Source of the DNA: Halorussus ruber
GTDB taxonomy: Archaea; Halobacteriota; Halobacteria; Halobacteriales; Haladaptataceae
Assembly (NCBI RefSeq): GCF_004765785.1
Contig: NZ_SBIT01000007.1
Location: 62,001 to 126,000 of the forward strand
Direction of reading: 5' to 3'
Length of the DNA: 64,000 bases
Shown: positions 25,952-34,156 of the stretch, one piece after another
How positions within the stretch are numbered: the stretch's first letter is position 1
Layout: each line of letters begins with the position of its first letter
Translations under genes and position numbers: made by a program
Notes under the pieces: generated by a model
Told to the model about the DNA's origin: nothing
Database searches by the model: none
The model's input: the letters and a program-made list of their open reading frames with translations, nothing else

Positions 25952-27052
25952 CTACGCGAAGTAGTCGGCCAGTCGCTCGGCGGCCTCCTCGACGCGGGGC
26001 GAGACGAGCGCGAAGCGAAGCCAGTCGTCGTGGGACTCGCCGAACGCCTCGCCGGGCATCCCCGCGACGCCAGCCTCGTCGATGAGTTTCTCGACGTTCG
26101 CCAGCGTGCCGGGGAAGTCGGGGAACCGCGCCAGCACGTAGAACGCGCCGTCTGGCGAGGAGTAGTCAGCACCCGCCGCGTCGAGCGCATCGGTGAACGT
26201 CTCGACGCGCTCTCGCAGGAGTTCGCGGTTGGCCTCGTAGTAGGCCGGGTCGGTGTTCCGGAGCGCGTGGAGGACCGCGTACTGGCCGGGCCGCGTAGTG
26301 GCGACGTTGGTGAGCATGTGGCGGGTCTTGGCCACGTCCACCAGCGACTCGGGGAAGACGGCGTAGCCGACCCGGAATCCGGTGATTGCGAACGTCTTCG
26401 AGTAGGAGTTGGTGACGACCCGGTGGTCCGAATCGAAGGATAGCGCCGAGGTGAACTCCCCGGAGAAGTCGAAGTGGTCGTACACCTCGTCGCTCACGAG
26501 GAGCGCGTCGTACTCCTCGGCGATAGCCACGAGTTCGCGCATGGTCTCCTCGTCGTAGACCGCGCCCGTGGGGTTGTTCGGCGTGTTGACCACGATTCCG
26601 GCCGTCTCGTCGCTGGCGGCCGCTCGGACTTTTTCCGGGTCGAGCGAGCCGTCCTCCTCGGTATCGACGTACGTCGCGGTTGCGCCGAGCATCGTCGTCT
26701 TGCCGGGGTAGTAGGGATAGACGGGGTCGGTGAGGACGAACTCCGAGCCGCGTTCGCGCTCCAGCGCCCGAGCCATGGCGAGGTAGTTAGCCTCGCCACC
26801 GCCGTTGGTCACGATGACCTGCGACTGGTCGACGTTCCGGCGCTCGGCTATCTCCTCGCGGAGCGCCCGAAGGCCCTCGCTCGGCGGGTACTGGAAGTCG
26901 GCCCCGCCGAGGTCGGCGTACTCGTGAAGCCCCTCGCTGATAGCGTCGGGCGACCCCCAATCGGGGTTCCCGCTCACCATATCCACGACGTCTCGGTCGG
27001 CGTCGGCCGCGTACTGCATCACGTGGAAGAACAGCGGTGTGTCGTAGTCCAT
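25952..27052 (-). CDS. PLP-dependent aminotransferase, class I/II
   Basis: 366 residues from ATG 27052 (MDYDTPLFFHVMQYA). The PLP fold is seen in MVSGNPDWGSPD, then VIVTNGGGEANYLAMARAL, VNTPNNPTGAVYDEETM, VSDEVYDHF, and the cofactor-binding lysine in SYSKTFAITGFRVGY. The C-terminus has FYVLARFP. It transfers an amino group between an amino acid and a 2-oxoacid; aspartate or aromatic specificity cannot be decided. Divergent from the SnoaL gene with a 94-bp gap. Confidence 0.88.
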   Translation of the reverse strand: MDYDTPLFFHVMQYAADADRDVVDMVSGNPDWGSPDAISEGLHEYADLGGADFQYPPSEGLRALREEIAERRNVDQSQVIVTNGGGEANYLAMARALERERGSEFVLTDPVYPYYPGKTTMLGATATYVDTEEDGSLDPEKVRAAASDETAGIVVNTPNNPTGAVYDEETMRELVAIAEEYDALLVSDEVYDHFDFSGEFTSALSFDSDHRVVTNSYSKTFAITGFRVGYAVFPESLVDVAKTRHMLTNVATTRPGQYAVLHALRNTDPAYYEANRELLRERVETFTDALDAAGADYSSPDGAFYVLARFPDFPGTLANVEKLIDEAGVAGMPGEAFGESHDDWLRFALVSPRVEEAAERLADYFA

Positions 27053-27146
27053 GAACGGAGGGTCGGACCCCGAGAAGGTCTTTCTTTCGTTCACTCGGAC
27101 TTGCCACCCCCGAAAAGAACTACCGGGAGGCCGACGAGTTCCGACT

Positions 27147-27503
27147 ATGACCAATGCAAATTCGGACGCGGTCAGAGACTACTACGACTCCATCGACGCC
27201 GAGGAGTACGAGTCGATCTTCGCGCTGTTCGCCGACGACGTGACCTACGAGCGTCCCGGCCAGTCGAACCTCTCGGGGATGGACGAGTTCCGCGAGTTCT
27301 ACCTCGAAGACCGACCGCTGGAGGACGGGAGCCACGAGGTTCACGACCTCGTCGCCGACGGCGACACCGTGGCGGTCCGCGGGGAGTTCTCCGGCGTACA
27401 GGGCGGCGAGGAGGTCTCGTTCGGATTCGCCGACTTCCATCGGTTCGACGACGATGGCAACATCACCGAGCGGTGGACCTACACCGACCGCGACGAGGTA
27501 TAG
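27147..27503 (+). CDS. SnoaL-like NTF2-fold protein
   Basis: 118 residues: a cone-shaped NTF2 fold with VRDYYDSIDAEEYESIFALF at the start, ADDVTYERPGQSNLSGMDEFREFY, and a strand-rich end HRFDDDGNITERWTYTD. Such small proteins act as isomerases, hydratases or binding proteins. The start ATG 27147 is preferred over an upstream open frame that overlaps the aminotransferase promoter. Confidence 0.83.
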   Translation: MTNANSDAVRDYYDSIDAEEYESIFALFADDVTYERPGQSNLSGMDEFREFYLEDRPLEDGSHEVHDLVADGDTVAVRGEFSGVQGGEEVSFGFADFHRFDDDGNITERWTYTDRDEV

Positions 27504-27537
27504 GCAACTGGTTTCGCTCGGTGGACCGACCGCCATT

Positions 27538-27645
27538 CCTGGTGGACTGAAAGGGCGACCGCCGGAAGACAACCCGCGTCTTCCGAGATCACGTTCGCTC
27601 CACTCACGTGACTGCGAACCGCGCGAGGGCGTTCGAGGACGTTGC
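27538..27645 (-). repeat. Family-1 element with a hairpin module but no internal-loop stem
   Basis: In minus orientation. The right border at 27538-27558 reads CCTGGTGGACTGAAAGGGCG, the module GGAAGAC..GTCTTCC is at 27564-27584, and the left border GCGCGAGGGCGTTCGAGGAC ends the element. The central ATATC/GATAG double stem found in other copies is missing. Confidence 0.7.
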
Positions 27646-27759
27646 GGTCCATCTGCTTCTGCGGTTTCGAGACTCCCATCGCTGTTCACGTGACGAACCA
27701 CAACACACCGACACCCAGAACCCCGCACCTTCATTCGCCTTCGCCTCGTCTCCTCGACC

Positions 27760-28275
27760 ATGCGAGAGTACGCCGAGGAGCCACCTGTCGAGGAGCGCAT
27801 CGGAGGCCCACTCCGCGAGGCCGACCAGACAGTCGCCGTCGCTGAGTCCTGTACGGGCGGTCTCATCGGGTCGCTGTTGACCGACGTGTCGGGGTCGAGT
27901 GACTACTTCGACCGGAGTCTCGTCACCTACTCCTACGACGCCAAGTTGCAGGAACTCGGCGTCCCCCGCGAGGTCTTGGACGAACACGGTGCGGTGAGCG
28001 AACCCGTCGCTCGCCAGATGGCCCGCGGCGTCAGAGACGGGGCCGGAACCGACTGGGGCGTGGCGACGACCGGCATCGCGGGACCGACCGGCGGGACCGA
28101 GGAGAAACCGGTCGGGACGGTCTTCATCGGCGTGGCGTATGCGTGCGACTGGGGCACGCAGGAGTCGTATTCGCTCGTCTCGCGCTACGAGTTCGACGGC
28201 GACCGGCGCGAGATAAAAGAGCAAATCGCCCGGCAGGCGCTTCGGGACGTGCTAGACGAGGTGAAATCGAACTGA
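27760..28275 (+). CDS. CinA-family nicotinamide-nucleotide amidohydrolase
   Basis: 171 residues, equal to the C-terminal CinA (PncC) domain alone. Signature stretches are [23 protein letters not shown] near residues 22-45, [30 protein letters not shown] and [19 protein letters not shown]. PncC deamidates nicotinamide mononucleotide to nicotinic acid mononucleotide, recycling pyridine nucleotides. The N-terminal COG1058 domain of bacterial CinA is absent, as is usual for PncC. Confidence 0.9.
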   Translation: MREYAEEPPVEERIGGPLREADQTVAVAESCTGGLIGSLLTDVSGSSDYFDRSLVTYSYDAKLQELGVPREVLDEHGAVSEPVARQMARGVRDGAGTDWGVATTGIAGPTGGTEEKPVGTVFIGVAYACDWGTQESYSLVSRYEFDGDRREIKEQIARQALRDVLDEVKSN

Positions 28276-28387
28276 CGACGAAATTGGGTTATCAGAGCTA
28301 AAGATGCCCACACAATTGTTTTAACATCCTATATATTGCTTAGGGGGTTTCTAGTTGTCTGGTTGCCGCGAGAGATGTGGTGGTTTA
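28276..28387. other. AT-rich terminator-like stretch after the CinA gene
   Basis: Contains ACAATTGTTTTAAC and CCTATATATTGC at about 28312-28339. No ORF. The oligo-T is compatible with transcription termination of the upstream gene; the family-1 element begins at its right end. Confidence 0.4.
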
Positions 28388-28595
28388 GAAAGCCCCCGAC
28401 CGGTCGCGGTCGCTGAACGACATATCCGACGGACGTAGTTGCGTCGGATAGCGGTCGTTCAGACGACCGGGCGTTGCGCGACCGGTCGGCCCCTTTCAGT
28501 CCACCCAAACCGGTGGTTGACGACACCGATCGCATCCCGGTGGAAAGTCCCATAGGCGCATCCTGGCGGTTGGTCGGTCGAGCGCGTCCTCGTGG
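28388..28595 (+). repeat. Family-1 structured element, compact copy
   Basis: Outer stem GCCCCCGACCGGTCGC pairs with GCGACCGGTCGGCCCC. Inner stem CTGAACGAC pairs with GTCGTTCAG, then AT opposite AGCG, then ATCCGACG pairs with CGTCGGAT around a short loop. This is the same architecture as the 6931 and 60669 copies but nearly every stem base pair differs while pairing is kept. The right border CCCTTTCAGTCCACC and the tail GGCGGTTGGTCGG (about 28564-28576) follow. Confidence 0.85.
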
Positions 28596-28728
28596 TTTGA
28601 CCTGCCGAGCGCGCTCGGTTCGTCCCCACGCCAAGAAAATCACGGAAGCGCAAGACGCGCGTCAGACACCGGAGGGAAAACCTTGAGTCGCCACCGGATA
28701 AGGAATCCGATATGACCGAGGCCAAGCC

Positions 28729-29211
28729 ATGAACAAGGAGGGCCACGTTCTCAACGCGGTCTTGCTGAGTATCGGACTGGGGTACGTCTTCCACCCCTCA
28801 GGCGACGTGCCCACCTTCCGAGCCATCGCCGAGATTTCGGTGCCGGTCGTCCTCGGCGCGCTGTTTCCCGACGTGGACACCGCCTTCGGCAAGCACCGAA
28901 AGACGCTCCACAACCTGCCCGTGCTGGCGGTCATCTACGCCTACCCCGTCTTCTTCGACAACCTCCACTTCGTCTGGATCGGCGTGGCGACTCACTACGT
29001 CCTCGACGTGCTGGGGAGCAAGCGCGGCATCGCGCTGTTCTACCCCTACGAGAAGGAGTACAACCTCCCGTTCGGCGTCCCGGTCTCCAGCAAGTGGGCG
29101 ACCGGCGTCACAGTCGCGGTCACCGCAGTAGAAATCGCGCTCGTCGCCGTCGTCGTCCACTTCGACCTGCCGATTCAGGACCTCTCGGCGTCGGTCGCGG
29201 GGCTGATTTAG
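28729..29211 (+). CDS. Membrane-bound metal-dependent hydrolase (YdjM/DUF457 type)
   Basis: 160 residues with about four hydrophobic helices. Conserved polar motifs are GALFPDVDTAFG near residues 43-54, HRKTLHN near 56-62, and HYVLDVLGSKRGIALFYP near 88-105, the histidine/aspartate set of the YdjM-like family. Usually located in the cytoplasmic membrane; function is not well established. A six-codon ORF (ATG 28712, MTEAKP) ends in an ATGA overlap with this start. Confidence 0.83.
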   Translation: MNKEGHVLNAVLLSIGLGYVFHPSGDVPTFRAIAEISVPVVLGALFPDVDTAFGKHRKTLHNLPVLAVIYAYPVFFDNLHFVWIGVATHYVLDVLGSKRGIALFYPYEKEYNLPFGVPVSSKWATGVTVAVTAVEIALVAVVVHFDLPIQDLSASVAGLI

Positions 29212-29231
29212 GAGACGTCCTCGGACCAGTT

Positions 29232-29990
29232 TCAGTACACGCCCTCGAATCGGTCGTCGTAGGCGATGTGGTCGGGGTGAGTCGGTTCGGTCCCCGAGAG
29301 GAGCAGGCGGTCGATTTTCTCGTAGGAGTTCTCCCATCCGAGGTGCGCGAACTCGGCGGCGCACCGCAGTTTGTGACGCCACCCCGAGCGGTGGACGATT
29401 CTGCGCGAGACGCCCTCTCTCAGTCCCGCGACCAGTTCGTCCACGCTGTCGAACGACTGCTGGAACTCGGTCCACGCCTCGCCGACCGACCCCCGGAGGT
29501 GGGCGTACGAGGAGGTGAACGTCGGCAGGTCGAACTCGGCGGCCAGTTCGCGGGCCCGCCGGTTGTGATGCGGCCAGTGTTTGGGATTGTAGCCCTCGAC
29601 GGCGTCGATTCGGTCGCGGTAGGCCGCCAAATCATCGGCGTTCAGGCTGACGTTGAGAAACTCCGGGTGGGGCGCGAGGACCGCGGCGTCCTGTCGGTCG
29701 AACTCGGCCAGCGCGTCTTCGAGCGTGATGAAGTCCGGAACCGGGTCGTCGAGGCCGACCGCGAGGACGTGCTTGCGGTTCGACCAGTCGCCCGTGAACA
29801 CCTCGCGGGCGGGCACCACCAGCAAGTCGTCGTCGGAGAAGCGCGCGGCCGTCTCGCGGGCGTCCGAGAGTCGAGTGAAATGGGGCGCGTAGACGATAGC
29901 GTCCAGTCCGCGGGCCTTCGCTCGCTGTACTACTCGCTCGTCCAGCACCTTCACGTGGAAATCGACGCGGAACGACTCGCCCCCTGTCAC
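29232..29990 (-). CDS. PHP-domain metal-dependent phosphoesterase-like protein
   Basis: About 252 residues from GTG 29990 (VTGGESFRVDFHVKVLDERVV). It has the PHP barrel pattern: DFHVKV at the start in place of DxHxH, then LDAIVYAPHFTRLSDA, VVPAREVFTGDWSNRKHVLAVG and AVLAPHPEF. It is similar to PHP proteins that hydrolyse phosphate esters with three metals, although the first motif is altered. The open frame to 30086 is not part of the family. Divergent from the acyl-CoA ligase. Confidence 0.72.
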   Translation of the reverse strand: MTGGESFRVDFHVKVLDERVVQRAKARGLDAIVYAPHFTRLSDARETAARFSDDDLLVVPAREVFTGDWSNRKHVLAVGLDDPVPDFITLEDALAEFDRQDAAVLAPHPEFLNVSLNADDLAAYRDRIDAVEGYNPKHWPHHNRRARELAAEFDLPTFTSSYAHLRGSVGEAWTEFQQSFDSVDELVAGLREGVSRRIVHRSGWRHKLRCAAEFAHLGWENSYEKIDRLLLSGTEPTHPDHIAYDDRFEGVY

Positions 29991-30091
29991 GTTCGGATGT
30001 TGCCACACCCACCGGTTAACGATTCTGATTCGCGGAGTTTTGGTTGCGTGACTGTAACAAACAATAAGGTGTCGAAGCGCGGACAAGGCGT

Positions 30092-31753
30092 ATGGGTGGA
30101 ACTGACCCCACGCTTCGACCGTTCCTCTGGCGCGCCGAGAAACTGTACCCGGACACCGAAATCGTCTCGCGGACCGGGCGAGGCATCGAGCGATACGACT
30201 ACGCCGAGTTCGGCGACCGGACGGCCCAGTTGGCCAACGCCCTCGACGCGGCGGGCGTCAAATCGGGCGACAGGGTGGCGACGTTCTGCTGGAACCACCA
30301 CCGCCACTTCGAGACCTACTTCGGCGTGCCCAACTCGGGCGCGCAGTTGCACACCATCAATCCCCTGCTCCCGGACCACCACATCGAGTACATCGTGGAG
30401 AACGCGGCCGACCGCCTCATCTTCGTGGACCCCTCCTTAGTCGAGAAACTCGAGGGACCGGCCGACTCGGAGGCCTTCGACGGCGTCGAGCAGTTCGTCG
30501 TGATGGGCGAGGAGGTCCCCGAAACCTCCCTCTCCCCAGTAACTGACTACGAGTCGTTCGTCGCCGACGAGTCCGCCGAGTACGACTGGCCGGACCTCTC
30601 GGGCGACAGTAAGGCCGGGATGTGCTACACCTCCGGCACCACGGGCAAGCCCAAGGGCGTCGAGTACACTCAGCAGATGCTCTGGTCGCACACGATGGCG
30701 ACCCTGACCCCGCAAGGTCTGGAATTTGACGAATCGGACGTCATCATGCCCGTGGTGCCGATGTTCCACGTCAACGCGTGGGGGATGCCCTACTCCGCGA
30801 CCGCGGCGGGAGCCAAGCACGTCTACCCCGGTCCCGCGCCGGAGCCTGCGGATTTGGCCAAGCTCATCGAGGAGGAAGGCGTCACCTTCACGGCCGGGGT
30901 TCCGACGGTCTGGCTCGGCCTGCTGGAATACCTCGAGGAGAACGACGCGGACCTCTCGTCGCTCGAAACCATCGTCATCGGCGGGAGCGCCGCGCCCGAG
31001 GCGGTCATCCGGCGCTTCGACCAAGAGTACGACGTAGACGTCCTCCACGCGTGGGGCATGACCGAGACCGCGCCCATCGGGACTGTCTCGCACCTCAAAC
31101 ACGAGATGGAGGACTGGGACGACGACGCGCGCTACGAGAAGCGCGGCAAGCAGGGCCTCATCGTGCCCGGACTGGAGTTCAAGGTCGTAGACGACGACGG
31201 CGAGGAGGTCCCGTGGAACGGCGAGGATTTCGGCGAACTCTACATCCGCGGCCCGTGGGTCACACAGTCGTACTTCGAGCGCCCGGACGCCAACGAATCG
31301 GACTTCGACGGCAACTGGCTCAAGACCGGCGACGTGGTGACGGTGGACACCGAGGGCTACGTCAAAATCGTGGACCGCGCCAAGGACGTCATCAAGAGCG
31401 GCGGGGAGTGGATCTCCTCGCTCGAACTCGAAAACGCGCTGATGGCCAACGACCACGTCGCGGAGGCCACGGTCATCGGCGTGCCCCACGAGCGCTGGCA
31501 GGAGCGCCCGGTCGCCTTCGTGGTCCCGGTCGAAGGTGCCGACGAGGAGGACCTGCGCGAGTCCCTCATGGCCTCGATTCAGGAGGAGTACCCGCGCTGG
31601 TGGGCACCCGACGAACTGGTGTTCATCGACGAGGTCCCCAAGACCGCGACCGGGAAGTTCGACAAGAAGGTCCTCCGCGAGGAGTATAGCGACGAGTCGC
31701 TGGTCGAAGGCCGGGTGCCCGAAGAGGCCGCGCCGGACGAGGAAGGGGAGTAA
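30092..31753 (+). CDS. Long- or medium-chain acyl-CoA ligase (AMP-forming)
   Basis: 553 residues of the acyl-adenylate-forming family. The phosphate-binding loop is YTSGTTGKPKGVEY near residues 183-195; further core motifs are HAWGMTETAPIG near 325 and GYVKIVDRAKDVIKSGGEW near 417-435; the catalytic lysine lies in TATGKFDKKVLREE near 522. It activates a fatty acid with ATP and CoA in the cytoplasm. The acyl-CoA dehydrogenase at 32143 follows on the same strand after a repeat, consistent with beta-oxidation. Confidence 0.92.
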   Translation: MGGTDPTLRPFLWRAEKLYPDTEIVSRTGRGIERYDYAEFGDRTAQLANALDAAGVKSGDRVATFCWNHHRHFETYFGVPNSGAQLHTINPLLPDHHIEYIVENAADRLIFVDPSLVEKLEGPADSEAFDGVEQFVVMGEEVPETSLSPVTDYESFVADESAEYDWPDLSGDSKAGMCYTSGTTGKPKGVEYTQQMLWSHTMATLTPQGLEFDESDVIMPVVPMFHVNAWGMPYSATAAGAKHVYPGPAPEPADLAKLIEEEGVTFTAGVPTVWLGLLEYLEENDADLSSLETIVIGGSAAPEAVIRRFDQEYDVDVLHAWGMTETAPIGTVSHLKHEMEDWDDDARYEKRGKQGLIVPGLEFKVVDDDGEEVPWNGEDFGELYIRGPWVTQSYFERPDANESDFDGNWLKTGDVVTVDTEGYVKIVDRAKDVIKSGGEWISSLELENALMANDHVAEATVIGVPHERWQERPVAFVVPVEGADEEDLRESLMASIQEEYPRWWAPDELVFIDEVPKTATGKFDKKVLREEYSDESLVEGRVPEEAAPDEEGE

Positions 31754-31805
31754 GTCGAGAACTCGCTCTGGCCGACTTCGACTGAGAACTCCCTCTAACA
31801 AACCT

Positions 31806-32027
31806 CCGGCGTCCGGCGCGCGGAGATGCGCGCAGAACTGCGTGCATCCCTCGCGCGAGGGACGAGCATCGCAGGGAGCGAAGTCCTGCTGAGCGTAGCG
31901 AAGCAGGGCTCGGAAGACGCGGTTTGTCTTCCGGTGCGACCGAGAAGCGCAGGAGGTTGGGGAGGTGTGAGGTTCGCGGTCGCGGTGCGGTGCGGGGACT
32001 CCTCGGCTCAAGCCTGAAGCTAGCTTC
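31806..32027 (+). repeat. Family-2 structured element carrying a shared hairpin module
   Basis: Order of parts: a CCTCGCGCGAGG palindrome near 31849-31860, a CCTGCTGAGCGTAGCGAAGCAGG hairpin (31885-31907), the module GGAAGAC...GTCTTCC at 31912-31932 in inverse orientation, the core GAGGTTGGGGAGGTGTGAGG at 31953-31972, then CGCGGTCGCGG, GACTCCT, and the end CCTGAAGCTAGCTT. The same core and end occur at 24031-24162. Confidence 0.75.
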
Positions 32028-32142
32028 TTCCTGACTTTCGGGTTCGCTTCTTTCGACTCGTCCCAATTCACACGTCCACTCAAAACTCCGACTTTCTCAA
32101 ACCAGCCCCGAAGTATATCCTCGCGCGGCCCTTGCATACCCC

Positions 32143-33297
32143 ATGGAACTTCTTGCAGACGACATCGTGCCAGAGTACGCCCGAGAAGTCAAACACGAGG
32201 CCCGCGAGTTCGCCGACGAGTACATCGCGCCAAACGCCGAGGAGCGATTCCGGAAAGCCGAGTACCCCCACGACATCCTCGAAGCAGGCCAAGACGCCGG
32301 ACTCGTCGCCCAAGACATCGGCGAGGAGTGGGGCGGTCGGGGCCTCGACGTGGTCGAGATGCTCGCCGTCGCCGAGGAGTGGTTCCGCGCCGACGCGGGC
32401 ATCGCACTCTCGCTCCAGTTGGCCAGTTTCGGCGCGGAAATCGTGGAAGCCCACGGAACCGAGGAACAGAAAGAGGAGTACCTCCGACCGGTCGCGGAGG
32501 GCGACCAGATAACGGGCCTCGCGGTCTCTGAACCCGACACCGGGAGCGACCTCTCGGGGATGCAGACCACCGCCGAAAAGGACGAAGATTCGGGGGAATG
32601 GGTCCTGAACGGCGAGAAGTACTGGATAGGCAACGGGGTCGAGGGCGACTGGCTGACGGTCTACGCCCGGACCGGCGACGACGAGGACAACCGCTACGGC
32701 AACCACTCGCTGTTCATCGTCCCGACCGACGCCGAGGGGTACGAGGCCGAACACATCCCCGAGAAGATGGGGATGCGCGCCAGCAAGCAGGCCCACATCG
32801 TCTTCGACGACTGCCGGGTCCCCGACGAGAATCTGGTGGGCTACGAGGGCGCTGGCTTCATGCTACTGGCGGAGTTCTTCAACAACGGCCGGACCGTCGT
32901 CGCGGGCCACGGCCTCGGCCTCGCCGCCGCGGCAATCGAGGAGGCGTGGGAGTTCGTCCACGACCGCGAGGAGTTCGGGCGGACCATCGCGGACTTTCAG
33001 GCGGTCCAGCACGGGCTGGCCGACATGCGCATGGAGTTCGAGGCCGCCCGGGCGCTGACCTACCGCGCCGCCGAGAAGGTCCGCGACGGCGACAACGCGG
33101 GCCTCTGGGCCGCGATGGCGAAGACGAAGGCGACCGAGGTCGCCACCGACTGCGCCGAGCAGGGGATGCAGTTCCACGGCGGGCGCTCGATTCTGACCGA
33201 CCGCCGAATCGCTCGGGTGTATCGGGACGTGCGGATTCCGGTGGTCTACGAGGGCGCGAACGAGATTCAACGGAACCTCATCTATAGACAATCGTAG
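32143..33297 (+). CDS. Acyl-CoA dehydrogenase
   Basis: 384 residues. The three-domain FAD fold is clear: helical N-terminus, middle beta domain with GLAVSEPDTGSDLSGMQTTA near 126-144, and C-terminal helical domain with GMQFHGGRSI and the YEGANEIQRNLIYRQ ending. It oxidises an acyl-CoA to the trans-2-enoyl-CoA. The usual catalytic glutamate of YEGTxEIQ is present as Glu in YEGA. The electron-transfer flavoprotein is not in this window. Confidence 0.93.
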   Translation: MELLADDIVPEYAREVKHEAREFADEYIAPNAEERFRKAEYPHDILEAGQDAGLVAQDIGEEWGGRGLDVVEMLAVAEEWFRADAGIALSLQLASFGAEIVEAHGTEEQKEEYLRPVAEGDQITGLAVSEPDTGSDLSGMQTTAEKDEDSGEWVLNGEKYWIGNGVEGDWLTVYARTGDDEDNRYGNHSLFIVPTDAEGYEAEHIPEKMGMRASKQAHIVFDDCRVPDENLVGYEGAGFMLLAEFFNNGRTVVAGHGLGLAAAAIEEAWEFVHDREEFGRTIADFQAVQHGLADMRMEFEAARALTYRAAEKVRDGDNAGLWAAMAKTKATEVATDCAEQGMQFHGGRSILTDRRIARVYRDVRIPVVYEGANEIQRNLIYRQS

Positions 33298-33451
33298 AGA
33301 AGTATTTTAGACTCCTATCCCTACGTTTAGGAATTGTATTTGTTTCTCCTCCTGCGGGAGCTTCCCTGTCGGCTGTTTCACCGAGCGACTGCCACAAATT
33401 ACCACACCAACCGGACCTTTTTCCCGAACGCCCGAGAACCCCTCCCAAACC

Positions 33452-34114
33452 ATGCAAGCGGTCTTCTTCGACCTCGATGGAACGCTGGTGGACCTCCCCG
33501 AGGACTTCGCCGCGGTCTTCGAGCAAGCCCTGCGCGACCACGACCTGCGCGCCGACGCCGAGCGCCACGAGTGGTTCACCGAGGCCCTGCTCGACCACCT
33601 CGGCGAGTGCCGGGGCGACCCCTACCGGGCCGCGATGGCTGATTTCTGCGCCGAGTTCGGCCTCGACGCGCCGCCCGAGGAGTTGGCCGAGAGCTACGTC
33701 GAGCGCGAGGTCGCGGCGACCGCGCTCCGGCCCGGCGTCCGCGAGGCCCTCGACGCGCTCAGAAGTTCGTCAGTCGCGCTCGGCGTGCTGACCAACGGCG
33801 GGTCGCGCGCCCAGCGCCGGAAACTCGCCCGCCACGACATCGCCGACGAGTTCGAGGCGGTCGTCGTCTCCGGCGACGTGGGCGCTGGCAAGCCCGACGC
33901 CGAAATCTTCGGGGCCGCGAGGGAGGCGATTCCGGCCGACGAGCACGTCTTCGTCGCCGACGACCTCGAACGCGACGTGCTTCCCTCCCGAGAAGCCGGG
34001 TTTACCGGGGTCTACCTGTCGGAAGCGGAAGAATCAGAAGAACTAGGAGACGCGACCGGCCGCGCCGACGGAGTCGCCTCCTCGCTCCGCGAACTGCCCG
34101 CGCTGCTCGGGTAG
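33452..34114 (+). CDS. HAD-superfamily hydrolase
   Basis: 220 residues. Motif I is FFDLDGTLVD at residues 5-14 with nucleophile Asp7, motif II is LGVLTNGGSRAQ, motif III is the lysine in GAGKPDAEIFG, and motif IV is VFVADDLERDV. It is a phosphatase of the phosphoglycolate/beta-phosphoglucomutase branch. The linker GDVGAGKPDAEIF is conventional. Substrate not identifiable. Confidence 0.88.
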   Translation: MQAVFFDLDGTLVDLPEDFAAVFEQALRDHDLRADAERHEWFTEALLDHLGECRGDPYRAAMADFCAEFGLDAPPEELAESYVEREVAATALRPGVREALDALRSSSVALGVLTNGGSRAQRRKLARHDIADEFEAVVVSGDVGAGKPDAEIFGAAREAIPADEHVFVADDLERDVLPSREAGFTGVYLSEAEESEELGDATGRADGVASSLRELPALLG

Positions 34115-34156
34115 CGTCCGTGCTTTTCGATGGCTACCGCACCTGCTGTCGTTGGA

